Part shown: one piece after another, positions 1 through 8,103 of the stretch
Position numbering within the stretch: the stretch's first letter is position 1
Layout of the letters: every line of letters starts with the position of its first letter
Source: UBA1433 sp964581565
GTDB lineage: Bacteria > Bacillota > Clostridia > Eubacteriales > UBA1433
Length of the DNA stretch: 64,000 bases
Reading direction: 5' to 3'
Assembly (NCBI GenBank): GCA_964581565.1
Contig: CAZOOZ010000006.1
Span: 77,376-141,375, forward strand
Translations under genes and position numbers: made by a program
The notes under the pieces: generated by a model
What the model was told of the DNA's origin: nothing
The model's input: the letters and a program-made list of their open reading frames with translations, nothing else
Database searches by the model: none

Positions 1-3
1 GCA

Positions 4-1008
4 TTATTTCACCTCCACACAAAACGCATGAGCAACTGCGGGTATACTCTCTCCTTGTTGTGAACTGGTCGTGGATAACAAAGCTCCCGTAGGCACACAT
101 AATAGTCTCTTTATTTTTCTATTGCATAGTAATTTATAAAAATAGCTGCAAAACACGGTTGCAAAGCATCCCGCCCCACTTCCACCGGAATATACATGTT
201 GTGCTTTTGTATCATATATTAAAGCACCGCAATCACAATGTTGATTCTTTATATCAATATTATTTTTGTTTAATAAAGATATTAAAATGTCGCTTCCATA
301 AGTAGCTAAATCACCTGTAATAATATAATCAAAATAACTGCTGTCAACATTATTATCTTCAAAATGTGTTATGATTGAGTCGGCAGCCGCCGGAGCCATA
401 GCTGCTCCCATATTATCTACGTCTGTTACACCGTAATCCGATATTTTCCCAACAGTGATACTTTTAATTACTATGCCGTTGCTATCAAGATCGTTTGTAC
501 TAAGTAATGCCGCTCCGGCGCCTGTTACTGTCCACTGCGCCCAATCCGGCCTCTGTACTCCTAACTCGAGTGGCGTTCTATATTGACGTTCCGCACTTGA
601 AAAATGTGAACTTGTAGAAATCATTGCACTGTTCATCCCGCTTTCAATACATATCGAAGCTGCTTGAATCGCTTCTCCGAAAGATGCACATGCTGTGTAG
701 ACTCCCCAATAAGGCAGATTTAATTGTCTGGCTGTAAATGCTGTAGTAATAATTTGATTAAGAAGATCTCCTCCTATATAAATATCCGGGTTGATATAAT
801 TTGTTTTCAAAATTTCTTGAGCAGCAGTGAGACTCATATGTTGCTCTGCGCATTCATAGCTGTTTTTGCCGCATAAATCATCCGAAAACACTTTATGAAA
901 ATAATTTTTTAAAGGTCCCTCATTTTCTTTCGGCCCTACCACACTGTACGTATCAGTAATAAAAATATCTTTTTCAAATTGATATGTTTGCTTGCCTTTT
1001 TTTATCAT
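4..1008 (-). CDS. spoVAD: Stage V sporulation protein AD
   Basis: SpoVAD is a thiolase-fold protein of the SpoVA complex, which moves calcium-dipicolinate into the developing spore and releases it at germination. Seen: the family N-terminus (GKQT followed by a short strand), the YTACASFGEA segment near residue 105, and glycine motifs GAGAALL and GGSGAGC of a ketosynthase-like fold. An in-frame ATG lies 42 bases upstream, but the ATG at 1006-1008 overlaps the spoVAC stop as ATGA and gives 334 residues, near the usual 338, so it is chosen. The stop is 4 bases from the window edge. The spoVAE genes that normally follow would lie outside the window. Confidence 0.93.
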   Translation of the reverse strand: MIKKGKQTYQFEKDIFITDTYSVVGPKENEGPLKNYFHKVFSDDLCGKNSYECAEQHMSLTAAQEILKTNYINPDIYIGGDLLNQIITTAFTARQLNLPYWGVYTACASFGEAIQAASICIESGMNSAMISTSSHFSSAERQYRTPLELGVQRPDWAQWTVTGAGAALLSTNDLDSNGIVIKSITVGKISDYGVTDVDNMGAAMAPAAADSIITHFEDNNVDSSYFDYIITGDLATYGSDILISLLNKNNIDIKNQHCDCGALIYDTKAQHVYSGGSGAGCFATVFCSYFYKLLCNRKIKRLLCVPTGALLSTTSSQQGESIPAVAHAFCVEVK

Positions 1009-1463
1009 AAGGCAATCACTACCCGATAAATGTAATAAATAAGTCCGCAAATCGTTGATGTCATCAATCCATATACGATTACCGGTCCTGCTATGACAAA
1101 AATTTTCGCCGAAGTGCCGAAAACCAATCCTTCTTTCTTAAATTCCATAGCCGGAGAAATAACAGAATTGGCAAATCCTGTAATAGGCACTACACTTCCC
1201 GCTCCCGCAAATTTTCCAATATCGTCATATACACCAAGGCCTGTCAATATCGCTGCAATAAAAACAAGTATAATAGATGTATATGCACTTGCATCTATTT
1301 CATTTATTCCTGCTATTTTTACTAAAATATCATTGATCCCCTGCCCAATCGTACAAATCAATCCACCTACCAAAAATGCCTTACTGCAATTTCTGAACAG
1401 CTTTGCTTTGGGCTTTTTTTGTTCATATAAAGTTTTATATTCTTCCTTACTCATTTTCTTCAT
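1005..1463 (-). CDS. spoVAC: Stage V sporulation protein AC
   Basis: SpoVAC is a multi-span membrane protein of the forespore inner membrane. In Bacillus it behaves as a mechanosensitive channel for dipicolinate. The 152-residue product has a charged cytoplasmic N-terminus (MSKEEYKTLYEQKKPKAK), then hydrophobic segments near residues 28-48, 60-80, 85-110 and 118-145. The segment GAGSVVPITGFANS, typical of the SpoVAC/SpoVAE family, lies in the middle. Its ATG overlaps the spoVAB stop by one base (TAATG), preceded by AAGGAG, so the two are translationally coupled. Position between spoVAB and spoVAD matches the Bacillus order. SpoVAE is similar in sequence, but order favours SpoVAC. Confidence 0.92.
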   Translation of the reverse strand: MKKMSKEEYKTLYEQKKPKAKLFRNCSKAFLVGGLICTIGQGINDILVKIAGINEIDASAYTSIILVFIAAILTGLGVYDDIGKFAGAGSVVPITGFANSVISPAMEFKKEGLVFGTSAKIFVIAGPVIVYGLMTSTICGLIYYIYRVVIAL

Positions 1464-1888
1464 TAAAACAGCTCCTTGAAATATAATTTTAAAAAGAAAA
1501 ATAATGCACCTATAGTTTTTCCGATTATCAAACTATTTATAACCGTTCTTTCATTGTTTTTTAGCTTAAATTTTTTTGTTATTATGGGAATAATATTTAA
1601 TACTTCGGTAAGTGCACCTGCGAGCATTCCAATAAAAATTCCATATAAGATTCCTGCCAAAACTGAAAATATATCTGCTAAATAAAATCTTATATCCAAA
1701 GAATAGATAATTGTTGATGTGATGCATCCCAAAAGAACACTGTTCTGCCAGCGATATGTATATGCCCTGTTTTTTAATGACAAATTTAATCTTGGGATAA
1801 TATCCAGCGCAACAAATAAAGATGAAATCGTTATTCCACCAGCTGCACCTGCGCATAATAAAAATATTATCAAAATAATCGCCTTCAT
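1463..1888 (-). CDS. spoVAB: Stage V sporulation protein AB
   Basis: SpoVAB is a small integral membrane protein of the SpoVA dipicolinate transport complex; its exact task is not settled. The 141-residue product is almost entirely hydrophobic, with an N-terminal segment (residues 1-28), a segment rich in small residues near 85-100 (GILYGIFIGMLAGALTEVLN) and a C-terminal span. Length and position fit the family. It starts 21 bases downstream of the spoVAA stop behind GAAGGTGA and overlaps spoVAC by one base. Confidence 0.88.
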   Translation of the reverse strand: MKAIILIIFLLCAGAAGGITISSLFVALDIIPRLNLSLKNRAYTYRWQNSVLLGCITSTIIYSLDIRFYLADIFSVLAGILYGIFIGMLAGALTEVLNIIPIITKKFKLKNNERTVINSLIIGKTIGALFFFLKLYFKELF

Positions 1889-1909
1889 ATTACTTACTGA
1901 TTCACCTTC

Positions 1910-2533
1910 TTAATTTGTACTTTTATTGTTCTTGCTTTCTGTTTTTACATAATCTTCCATGGTTTTTGTATAGCTCGAAATTTCTATTTTAAGAGGTGAA
2001 GGCATTTGTATTTTTTTATTTCTTTTATTCTTTGCTATAAAATTAAAAAATACGTAAACTCCTACACCGACGCCAATTGAATACGGAATCGCAGTAATAT
2101 ATGGTATCGTTACTTCTTTTCCTGTTAAGATTTTATTTATATTTCTTAAAACCGACAGCATATTAATATCTGCATGAAAATTCATAATGGCAGCACCTGC
2201 ACAAATTGCAATAAAAAAAGCAATAATAAATGATTTTATAATTGTTAGAAAACTGTTTCCATGATGGTATGCAAACTCTATAAGTATGTCTTCCGTGCCT
2301 ATAAAACGAATATCTAAGTTTACATCGATAGAATTTATTTTTTGAGCAATATCGATTAAATGGATAACATTATATCCTGATCCTTCATCAACAAAAAGTA
2401 TTGGCAAATTTAATATTGCTTGTCTATATTTGCTATCACACTCTATCAATGCAATATCTTTAATCAAAATTTCTTTACTTTCATGTATAATAACTTTACT
2501 TTTAGGTTGGATTAAAACTATATTGGTCTGCAT
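1910..2533 (-). CDS. spoVAA: Stage V sporulation protein AA
   Basis: SpoVAA is the first protein of the spoVA operon. It has a soluble N-terminal part (about residues 1-115) with the family pattern of paired beta-rich repeats, and two membrane spans near residues 120-145 and 160-185, ending in a charged tail. The 207-residue length agrees with the family. This is the promoter-proximal gene of spoVAA-AB-AC-AD. In Bacillus the operon is transcribed by the forespore sigma factor SigG; I could not find a convincing SigG promoter here. A perfect 32-bp AT-rich palindrome lies 24 bases before the start codon. Confidence 0.9.
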   Translation of the reverse strand: MQTNIVLIQPKSKVIIHESKEILIKDIALIECDSKYRQAILNLPILFVDEGSGYNVIHLIDIAQKINSIDVNLDIRFIGTEDILIEFAYHHGNSFLTIIKSFIIAFFIAICAGAAIMNFHADINMLSVLRNINKILTGKEVTIPYITAIPYSIGVGVGVYVFFNFIAKNKRNKKIQMPSPLKIEISSYTKTMEDYVKTESKNNKSTN

Positions 2534-2557
2534 ACTGATAGTATTTCCAAAAATAAA

Positions 2558-2589
2558 AAAAGATTTATAAAATATTTTATAAATCTTTT
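2558..2589. repeat. Perfect 32-bp palindrome upstream of spoVAA
   Basis: The two 16-base halves (AAAAGATTTATAAAAT and its reverse complement) join with no loop. It lies in the gap between the divergent spoVAA and iclR-type genes, 24 bases from the spoVAA ATG. A loop-free palindrome suits a dimeric DNA-binding protein better than an intrinsic terminator. The binding partner is unknown; the adjacent IclR regulator is one candidate. Confidence 0.5.
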
Positions 2590-2734
2590 AACTAATCTTG
2601 GTCCATTTTTATCAAAGATTAAATTTCATAATATTTGTTATTTAAATAATTGATCCAAACTTTTGGATTTTATGTTATAATTAATTTGTTTCGATATATG
2701 AAATATTATTTCTTATATCGATATCAATGATGAT

Positions 2735-2762
2735 TTGCCATTAATTTTTATATTACTATATT
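2735..2762 (+). promoter_or_regulatory. Possible SigA-type promoter of the IclR gene
   Basis: TTGCCA at 2735-2740 and TATATT at 2757-2762 are separated by 16 bases. The predicted transcription start would be about 40 bases before the iclR-type start codon. The surrounding DNA is very AT-rich, so chance matches are common. Confidence 0.3.
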
Positions 2763-2808
2763 TAAATAATATTGTTTACCGTTATTAAAAATTATTAAGG
2801 TGACTTAT

Positions 2809-3573
2809 ATGCAAAAAAATCAATATATTTTAAGCTCAGTATCCAATACACTTGAAATTTTAGATTTATTAAATGAATATGACGAATTATCTTTAGCTCA
2901 AATATGTAGATTGAAAAATATAAATAAGGCTTCAGCGTTTCGTATGCTTTATACGCTCCAGAAAAAAAACTACGTCAGCAAAGATGATACAGGAAAATAT
3001 TCTCTAAATATAAAATTTGCTCAATATGGAGCTAAACTATTAGATCGTCAAAATATTTTACTAGTTGCAAGACCTTATTTAACACAACTTAGAAATAAAT
3101 ATAATGAAACAACGCATCTTTCAATTCTAAGTAATGATAATAATTGTATCATTATCCATAAAGAAAAGAGCAATCAACCAATGCAAATGTCGAGCACTAT
3201 AGGCGGCAAAATGGATTTATATTGTTCAGCAACCGGAAAAATTATTACCTCCTATTTAGCTAAAGAATTAATTGAAGAAAAATTATCACATTTAGAACCT
3301 GTAAAATATACAGAGAATACGAAAATTGATATACAGATCATAAGAGAAGAATTAAAATCTGTCGCGCTTAATGGTTTTGCAGAAGATTCACAGGAAAGGC
3401 ATATAGGGCTTACTTGTTATGCTTTCCCGATTTTTGATATAAACAAAAAATGTATTGGGGCAATCAGTATTTCTGGTAACAGTAAAAATATGAATAACAA
3501 CAAGGCCTCTATGTTATCTTCCTTAAAAAATATATCTAATCAGATATCCGTAAAATTAGGATATAGCGTCTAA
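2809..3573 (+). CDS. IclR-family transcriptional regulator
   Basis: A 254-residue regulator of the IclR family. These are dimeric DNA-binding proteins with an N-terminal winged helix-turn-helix and a C-terminal effector-binding domain for small metabolites such as organic acids. The helix-turn-helix covers about residues 15-65, with the segment LSLAQICRLKNINKASAFRM as recognition region; the effector domain follows from about residue 75, containing the family pattern HIGLTCYAFPIFD near residue 205. An upstream GTG in frame at 2800 exists, but AAGGTG sits 7 bases before the ATG at 2809, so the ATG is chosen. The target is unknown; the convergent MFS transporter is the nearest metabolic gene. 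Confidence 0.85.
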   Translation: MQKNQYILSSVSNTLEILDLLNEYDELSLAQICRLKNINKASAFRMLYTLQKKNYVSKDDTGKYSLNIKFAQYGAKLLDRQNILLVARPYLTQLRNKYNETTHLSILSNDNNCIIIHKEKSNQPMQMSSTIGGKMDLYCSATGKIITSYLAKELIEEKLSHLEPVKYTENTKIDIQIIREELKSVALNGFAEDSQERHIGLTCYAFPIFDINKKCIGAISISGNSKNMNNNKASMLSSLKNISNQISVKLGYSV

Positions 3574-3598
3574 CAATATAAATATATATAAAATAAAA

Positions 3599-3630
3599 AA
3601 CAGCTATCGTTTTTTAAAGTGATAGCTGTT
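3599..3630 (-). terminator. Intrinsic terminator of the MFS gene
   Basis: AACAGCTATC at 3599-3608 pairs perfectly with 3621-3630 around a 12-base loop. On the minus strand the stem is followed by a T-rich run, so it terminates the MFS gene. The plus-strand side has no T run, although the hairpin lies just after the iclR-type stop. Confidence 0.7.
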
Positions 3631-3642
3631 ACTTCATAATAG

Positions 3643-4962
3643 TTATTTTAAATCAAATATTTTCTTTTTATATTTGTTCTTTTTTATATCGTAATATCTG
3701 TTTTTACAATTGGTTTCCAGTAAAAAGAAAGTGAGCACTGAGCAAATAATACCTAAAAATATAAATATTAAAAACATTTTTCTAAAGGCTACCTGTGCTC
3801 CAAATAAAGGTTCATATTTACTGATAATCCTTCCAAAAAACAACGGCACAACCGCTGCTCCAAGAAAGACTGCCGTGTTCGCTATTGATGTAGACATTCC
3901 TGAATATTTTGGATTGTTCAGATCTTTTGCCACTCCGTAAAAAAGAACCGAATAAGTTAAAAAGAATGCTTCTAAAATAAGAGCTATACTGAACAATGCA
4001 AGTGGTGGTTTTCCATTATTTATAAACACAATCAGTGCAGTGCAAATGATAAAACCGATTGAAGCAATAATAGCTGGTAATTTTCTCATTTTAAGCTTAT
4101 CAGTTAAAAACCCGATAAACATACAGCCGCATGCGGCTCCGACCGGATAGAAGAAAGTAATAGAGCCTGCTTTGGTTACACTCAAGCCGTAGACATCTGT
4201 TAGATAAGCCACGGACCATGCTGTTATTGTAAAGTTAATACCCATTGCCAGAAAATTGATAATGATAATTGGCCACATATGTTTATTCTTTAAAATCTCT
4301 ACTAAAGTTTTTAATATACCTTCATTTTCACTGGCTTCTGCCGGTTTCTTTAAGACTACTATCGGTTCATAACCTTTGTCTTCAGGTTTGTTTCGAACAA
4401 CGATTAAAAGTAAAATTGCCAAAGCAATAGAAAAAATTCCAATTGCTACAAACGACATTCTCCATGTTAAAAGTCCAACCATAAAAGCCAACGGACCCTG
4501 CGCTCCTGCTCCACCCATATTTCCAATAAATGTGGTCATACCTGTAAGAGTACCAAATTCACTTTCTTCAAACCATGTAGATTGAATTTTAAGTATCGAA
4601 AGGAAAATCACGCTTGCCCCAAGCCCTACTAATACTCTTGTAACTAAAAGAAATGAAAAATTTGATGAAATACCAAACAATATGGAACCCAAAGCCATAA
4701 GCAAACAGCCCATAACAGCTGTTTTTCTTGCTCCAAGTGTATCGGCAAGAATGCCTACCGGAATTTGCATGAAAGCATAAGGATAAAAATAAGCTGCCGT
4801 GAGGTATGAATATTGCATAGCCGTCATATTGAATGCTTCTTCTAAATTCCCTTTAACAACGGCAGGTGACAAACGATGAAAAAAAACAAAAAAATACGCG
4901 AGTAACAATAAAGCAAATACGAACCATCTATATGTATATGCCTTATTTTTTACCTTGTCCAT
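3643..4962 (-). CDS. Major facilitator superfamily transporter
   Basis: A 439-residue secondary transporter of the major facilitator superfamily with about 12 membrane spans. Seen: the motif GILADTLGARKTAVMG between spans 2 and 3 (near residues 70-85), the matching GFLTDKLKMRK after span 8, and a long cytoplasmic loop near residues 195-220. The N-terminus (RWFVFALLLLAYFFVFFHRLSPAVV) resembles permeases for sugar phosphates or organic acids, but the substrate cannot be read from the sequence. It is monocistronic, with its own terminator, next to an IclR regulator; IclR proteins often control organic-acid uptake, which is the only hint at a substrate. Confidence 0.85.
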   Translation of the reverse strand: MDKVKNKAYTYRWFVFALLLLAYFFVFFHRLSPAVVKGNLEEAFNMTAMQYSYLTAAYFYPYAFMQIPVGILADTLGARKTAVMGCLLMALGSILFGISSNFSFLLVTRVLVGLGASVIFLSILKIQSTWFEESEFGTLTGMTTFIGNMGGAGAQGPLAFMVGLLTWRMSFVAIGIFSIALAILLLIVVRNKPEDKGYEPIVVLKKPAEASENEGILKTLVEILKNKHMWPIIIINFLAMGINFTITAWSVAYLTDVYGLSVTKAGSITFFYPVGAACGCMFIGFLTDKLKMRKLPAIIASIGFIICTALIVFINNGKPPLALFSIALILEAFFLTYSVLFYGVAKDLNNPKYSGMSTSIANTAVFLGAAVVPLFFGRIISKYEPLFGAQVAFRKMFLIFIFLGIICSVLTFFLLETNCKNRYYDIKKNKYKKKIFDLK

Positions 4963-5109
4963 ATAAAATCAGCCCCCAAAAAAAATTAAATTAAAGAATT
5001 ATTAAAATATATTAGTACACTATATAACATTAGAATTATATTAAAGAGAAATAAAATTGTAAATAGTCTTTTTTAAATTTATCATATTAATTTCTTGAAT
5101 TATAACGAA

Positions 5110-5147
5110 TTAGATTTTAATTTCACATAAAATCTAATTTTTTTTTT
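5110..5147 (+). terminator. Orphan plus-strand terminator-like hairpin
   Basis: TTAGATTTTA (5110-5119) pairs perfectly with 5128-5137, with an 8-base loop, and is followed directly by a run of ten T. It is a terminator in form, oriented plus, but the gene to its left is on the minus strand. It could end a short unannotated RNA or an attenuated leader, or block read-through. The gap from 4963 to 5516 otherwise holds only this hairpin and a promoter. Confidence 0.45.
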
Positions 5148-5302
5148 GTCCATATTCATGCTAAATAGATTGAATTATCTTCAAACAAATCTATATAATA
5201 ATTATTTAATTCATAAATAATTAAAATTTGCTTTATTTAATTTTTTAAAGAAAAAAATCTGTTAAAAAAATGTCATTTCTTTAAAAACCTGTTTATTTAT
5301 TA

Positions 5303-5330
5303 TTGCATTTATTTATAATTATGGTAAAAT
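5303..5330 (+). promoter_or_regulatory. Candidate promoter of the first 2-oxoacid oxidoreductase operon
   Basis: TTGCAT at 5303-5308, a 16-base spacer, and TAAAAT at 5325-5330. The TG at 5322-5323 makes it an extended -10 element. Transcription would start near 5337 and give a leader of about 180 bases before the ferredoxin gene. Confidence 0.45.
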
Positions 5331-5516
5331 GTTAAATGAAGTTTGAAAACGTTATTGGAGCAAATAAATTGCCAATATAAATGCAACATACATATTTTTT
5401 TAGAATAATTAACTAATTTAAATACATTATTAATGCTTTATTTTATTCTTTAACTATTGCCACTATTTATAAATCTATATATATAAACAATGTGGAAAAG
5501 AAACGGAGGAGATTAC

Positions 5517-5717
5517 ATGAGCAAGGTTATTGTTAGCAAAGACAAATGCAAACAATGTGGGTATTGTGTCAAACATTGCCCAAAACAAGCAATCAGCTTT
5601 TCAACTGATTTCAATTCTTCCGGTTTCAAGTATGCTGTCGTTGACGATGGAAAGTGCATTCAATGTGGAATGTGCTACACAACATGTCCTGACGGCGTAT
5701 TTGAGATAACGGAATAA
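5517..5717 (+). CDS. 2x[4Fe-4S] ferredoxin-type (delta) subunit of 2-oxoacid:ferredoxin oxidoreductase
   Basis: This 66-residue protein carries two bacterial ferredoxin motifs, CKQCGYCVKHCP near the N-terminus and CIQCGMCYTTCP near the C-terminus, so it should bind two [4Fe-4S] clusters. As the delta subunit it passes electrons from the thiamine-diphosphate site to external ferredoxin. An in-frame ATG at 5490 is present, but GGAGGAG lies 8 bases before the ATG at 5517, which is chosen. It is the first of four tightly spaced genes (13, 1 and 1 bases apart), the usual order delta-alpha-beta-gamma for four-subunit enzymes. Confidence 0.9.
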   Translation: MSKVIVSKDKCKQCGYCVKHCPKQAISFSTDFNSSGFKYAVVDDGKCIQCGMCYTTCPDGVFEITE

Positions 5718-5730
5718 AGGAGGTACTAGT

Positions 5731-6789
5731 ATGGGAGATATGGTAAAAGGCAACATCGCTATGGGCGAAGCTGCTATCAGAGCAGGAATGCACATTTATT
5801 GCGGCTATCCAATAACGCCATCTACTGAAATTATGGAATATATGTCATGGCGTGCACAAGATGCAGGCAGACAATTTATTCAGGCTGCAAACGAAGGCGA
5901 AGCTATGTACATGGTATATGGCGCAGCATCCGTTGGTGCAAGAGTATTAACAGCATCTTCAGGTCTTGGGATTTCATTAAAACAAGAAGGCGTAGGCTAT
6001 ATGGCTGCTGCCGATTATCCTTGTGTTATGATTTCAGTTGTACGTTATGGTGACGGTCTTGGTTCATTAGAATCAGGTCAAAATGACTATTTGAGAGAAA
6101 CAAGAGGCGGCGCAAACGGAGACTACAGAAACATAGTTTTATCACCATCGTCAGTTCAGGAAGCTGTTGATTTGGTTTATCTGGCATTTGATTTGTCAGA
6201 AAAATACAGAAATGTTGTTGTCATCCTAACCGAAGGAGCTCTTGGGCAAATGATGGAAGACTGCGACTATCCGCCAATGAAAGAAGTTCCTTTCTATGAC
6301 TGGGCATTTGATGGAAAACACACTCATAAACAAGAATCGCAAATGACAGCCAACTTATTTGAAAGAGCTCAAAGAATGAATGCTAAAAGAGCTGAAATCA
6401 CAGCTAACGAACAGAGATGGGAAGCTGTTGATATAGAAGATGCAGATTATGTATTCTTTGCATACGGTGTTCCAGGACGTGTTACACTTGGTTTAGTTGA
6501 CGAGCTGCGTAAAGAAGGTCAAAAAGTTGGTATTATCAGACCTATCAGTTTATGGCCGTTCCCACAAAAAGCATATGAAGCTATAAACAAAAATGTCAAA
6601 GCTTTCATAACAGTTGAAACATGTGATGAAGGTCAAATGATCGAAGACGTTGCTTTGTATGCTAAGAAAACAGGCTTTGGCGATGTTCCATGTTATGCAA
6701 TCGCTTCACCGCCAGGCGTTCCAAAAATGTCATATGTAAAAGAAAAATTCGAAGCTATAAAAGCCGGCAAAGCGAAGGAGGTGTTCTAA
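5731..6789 (+). CDS. vorB: 2-oxoacid:ferredoxin oxidoreductase, alpha subunit (VorB/KorA family)
   Basis: The alpha subunit binds the pyrimidine end of thiamine diphosphate and the substrate. With partner subunits it converts a 2-oxoacid plus CoA to acyl-CoA, CO2 and reduced ferredoxin. Seen in 352 residues: the start GNIAMGEAAIRAGMHIYCGY and PITPSTEI, characteristic of the family, the SSGLGISLKQEGVGY segment near residue 88, and a C-terminal transketolase-like domain (from about 245) with YVFFAYGVPGRV. The substrate cannot be fixed from sequence: 2-oxoisovalerate (Vor) or 2-oxoglutarate (Kor) are both possible. It is the second gene of the operon, behind a GGAGG site. A second complete set lies at 59.9-62.5 kb. 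Confidence 0.87.
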   Translation: MGDMVKGNIAMGEAAIRAGMHIYCGYPITPSTEIMEYMSWRAQDAGRQFIQAANEGEAMYMVYGAASVGARVLTASSGLGISLKQEGVGYMAAADYPCVMISVVRYGDGLGSLESGQNDYLRETRGGANGDYRNIVLSPSSVQEAVDLVYLAFDLSEKYRNVVVILTEGALGQMMEDCDYPPMKEVPFYDWAFDGKHTHKQESQMTANLFERAQRMNAKRAEITANEQRWEAVDIEDADYVFFAYGVPGRVTLGLVDELRKEGQKVGIIRPISLWPFPQKAYEAINKNVKAFITVETCDEGQMIEDVALYAKKTGFGDVPCYAIASPPGVPKMSYVKEKFEAIKAGKAKEVF

Positions 6790-6790
6790 G

Positions 6791-7531
6791 ATGGCAAAAG
6801 CAAAAAAAGTGCCTGTAAAAATCAGTAGACAAGTTCCTTTTTGCCCAGGCTGCGGTCATGGCATAATCGTAAGAATGATAATGGAATGTGTAGAAGAACT
6901 TGGTTACAATGACAACGTAATTATCGGTAAACCAGTTGGTTGTGCGTCACTTCTTGATAACAGTTTAGACGTTGATACATTCACCGGTGCTCACGGTCGT
7001 AACGGCGCTTCTATGACTACGGTAAAAAGACTAAAACCCGATACATTGGTTATTGCTTATCAAGGCGATGGCGATGCATATAATATCGGTTTTTCTGAAA
7101 CAATGAATGCTGCATACAGAAATGAAAAATTCACAGTGATCACAATTAATAACGGTAATTTTGGTATGACAGGCGGACAAATGGCATGGACAACAATGCC
7201 TGGTCAAAAAACTGCCACATCAGTAAATGGCCGTAATGTAGAATTATCAGGTATGCCAATTAAAGTGCCTGAAATGATAGCTTCAAGCTTTGATACAGCT
7301 TATGTAGCACGTGGAGCATTATTCACACCTTCCGAAATTAACAAAACAAAAAGCTACATAAAAAAAGCTTTACAAGCTCAAATAGACGGCATCGGACATT
7401 CTATGGTTGAAATTCTTTCTCCATGCCCAACAAACTGGGGACTTTCTCCGTTAGCAGCAATGGAAAGAGTTGAAAAAGAACTTGTTCCATACTATCCACT
7501 TGGCGAACTGAAAAATAAGGGAGGCAAATAA
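6791..7531 (+). CDS. 2-oxoacid:ferredoxin oxidoreductase, beta subunit (thiamine diphosphate binding)
   Basis: The beta subunit holds the diphosphate end of thiamine diphosphate. Seen in 246 residues: FCPGCGHG near residue 18, the GAHGRNGAS segment near 70, and the classical thiamine motif GDGDAYNIGFSE followed by NNGNFGMTGGQ about 30 residues later, giving the GDG...NN spacing of thiamine enzymes. The length is that of the short beta subunits of four-subunit enzymes. The gene begins 1 base after the alpha stop, with the ribosome site inside the alpha coding end (GGAGGTG). Function follows from the complex described under the alpha subunit. Confidence 0.9.
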   Translation: MAKAKKVPVKISRQVPFCPGCGHGIIVRMIMECVEELGYNDNVIIGKPVGCASLLDNSLDVDTFTGAHGRNGASMTTVKRLKPDTLVIAYQGDGDAYNIGFSETMNAAYRNEKFTVITINNGNFGMTGGQMAWTTMPGQKTATSVNGRNVELSGMPIKVPEMIASSFDTAYVARGALFTPSEINKTKSYIKKALQAQIDGIGHSMVEILSPCPTNWGLSPLAAMERVEKELVPYYPLGELKNKGGK

Positions 7532-7532
7532 T

Positions 7533-8069
7533 ATGAAAGAGATAGTATTTGCAGGTTTTGGCGGACAAGGTGTACTTACAGCTGGTCTTGTTTTATCACA
7601 AGTAGCGCTTTTCAGCGGTAAAAAAGCAACATGGATGCCTTCATACGGCCCGGCTATGAGAGGCGGCACAGCTAACTGTACTGTTAAATATAGTGATGAT
7701 AGAATCTATTCTCCGGGTCAGGAACAACCCGATGCTATAATGGCTTTAAATATTCCTTCATTTAACAAATTCATTACAATGCTTAAACCAGGCGGTATTA
7801 TGCTTATTGACAGCGATATCGTTACTTGCGATACAAATGTACGCGATGATGTCACTGTAGTAAAAATCCCCGCTTCAACATTTGCAAGTGAACTCAATAA
7901 TTCTAAAGCATTGAATATCATCATGCTCGGCGCTCTTGTAAAATTGATGGGCGACTTTTCTGAACAAGAAGCAATCGATGGTATGAACGACATGTTCCGT
8001 AAAAAAGGAAAAGAAAAATTCGAGGCAGCTAATACAGCAGCTTTCAAAAAAGGATATGCATCCGTATAA
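7533..8069 (+). CDS. 2-oxoacid:ferredoxin oxidoreductase, gamma subunit
   Basis: The gamma subunit (178 residues) has the family N-terminus EIVFAGFGGQGVLTAG and the SYGPAMRGGTANC segment near residue 45, both diagnostic for this domain, which closes over the CoA site. It starts 1 base after the beta stop behind GGGAGG and is the last gene of the operon. A strong bidirectional terminator follows 11 bases later. It is similar over its whole length to the subunit at 59877-60425, which shows that the two operons are paralogous. Confidence 0.9.
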   Translation: MKEIVFAGFGGQGVLTAGLVLSQVALFSGKKATWMPSYGPAMRGGTANCTVKYSDDRIYSPGQEQPDAIMALNIPSFNKFITMLKPGGIMLIDSDIVTCDTNVRDDVTVVKIPASTFASELNNSKALNIIMLGALVKLMGDFSEQEAIDGMNDMFRKKGKEKFEAANTAAFKKGYASV

Positions 8070-8080
8070 CCAAAATAAAA

Positions 8081-8101
8081 AAGGGCTATATATTAGCCCT
8101 T
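8081..8101. terminator. Bidirectional terminator between the oxidoreductase operon and trhP
   Basis: AAGGGCTA (8081-8088) pairs with TAGCCCTT (8094-8101) around a 5-base loop, with A runs to the left and T runs to the right, so it works for both convergent operons. Confidence 0.85.
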
Positions 8102-8103
8102 TT

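Noticed and set aside
1093..1479. Plus-strand frame of 128 codons across spoVAC
   Set aside because: It lies entirely opposite spoVAC and its composition is that of an antisense shadow.
5490..5516. Longer N-terminus for the first ferredoxin subunit
   Set aside because: The extra nine codons contain the ribosome binding site GGAGGAG of the downstream ATG.
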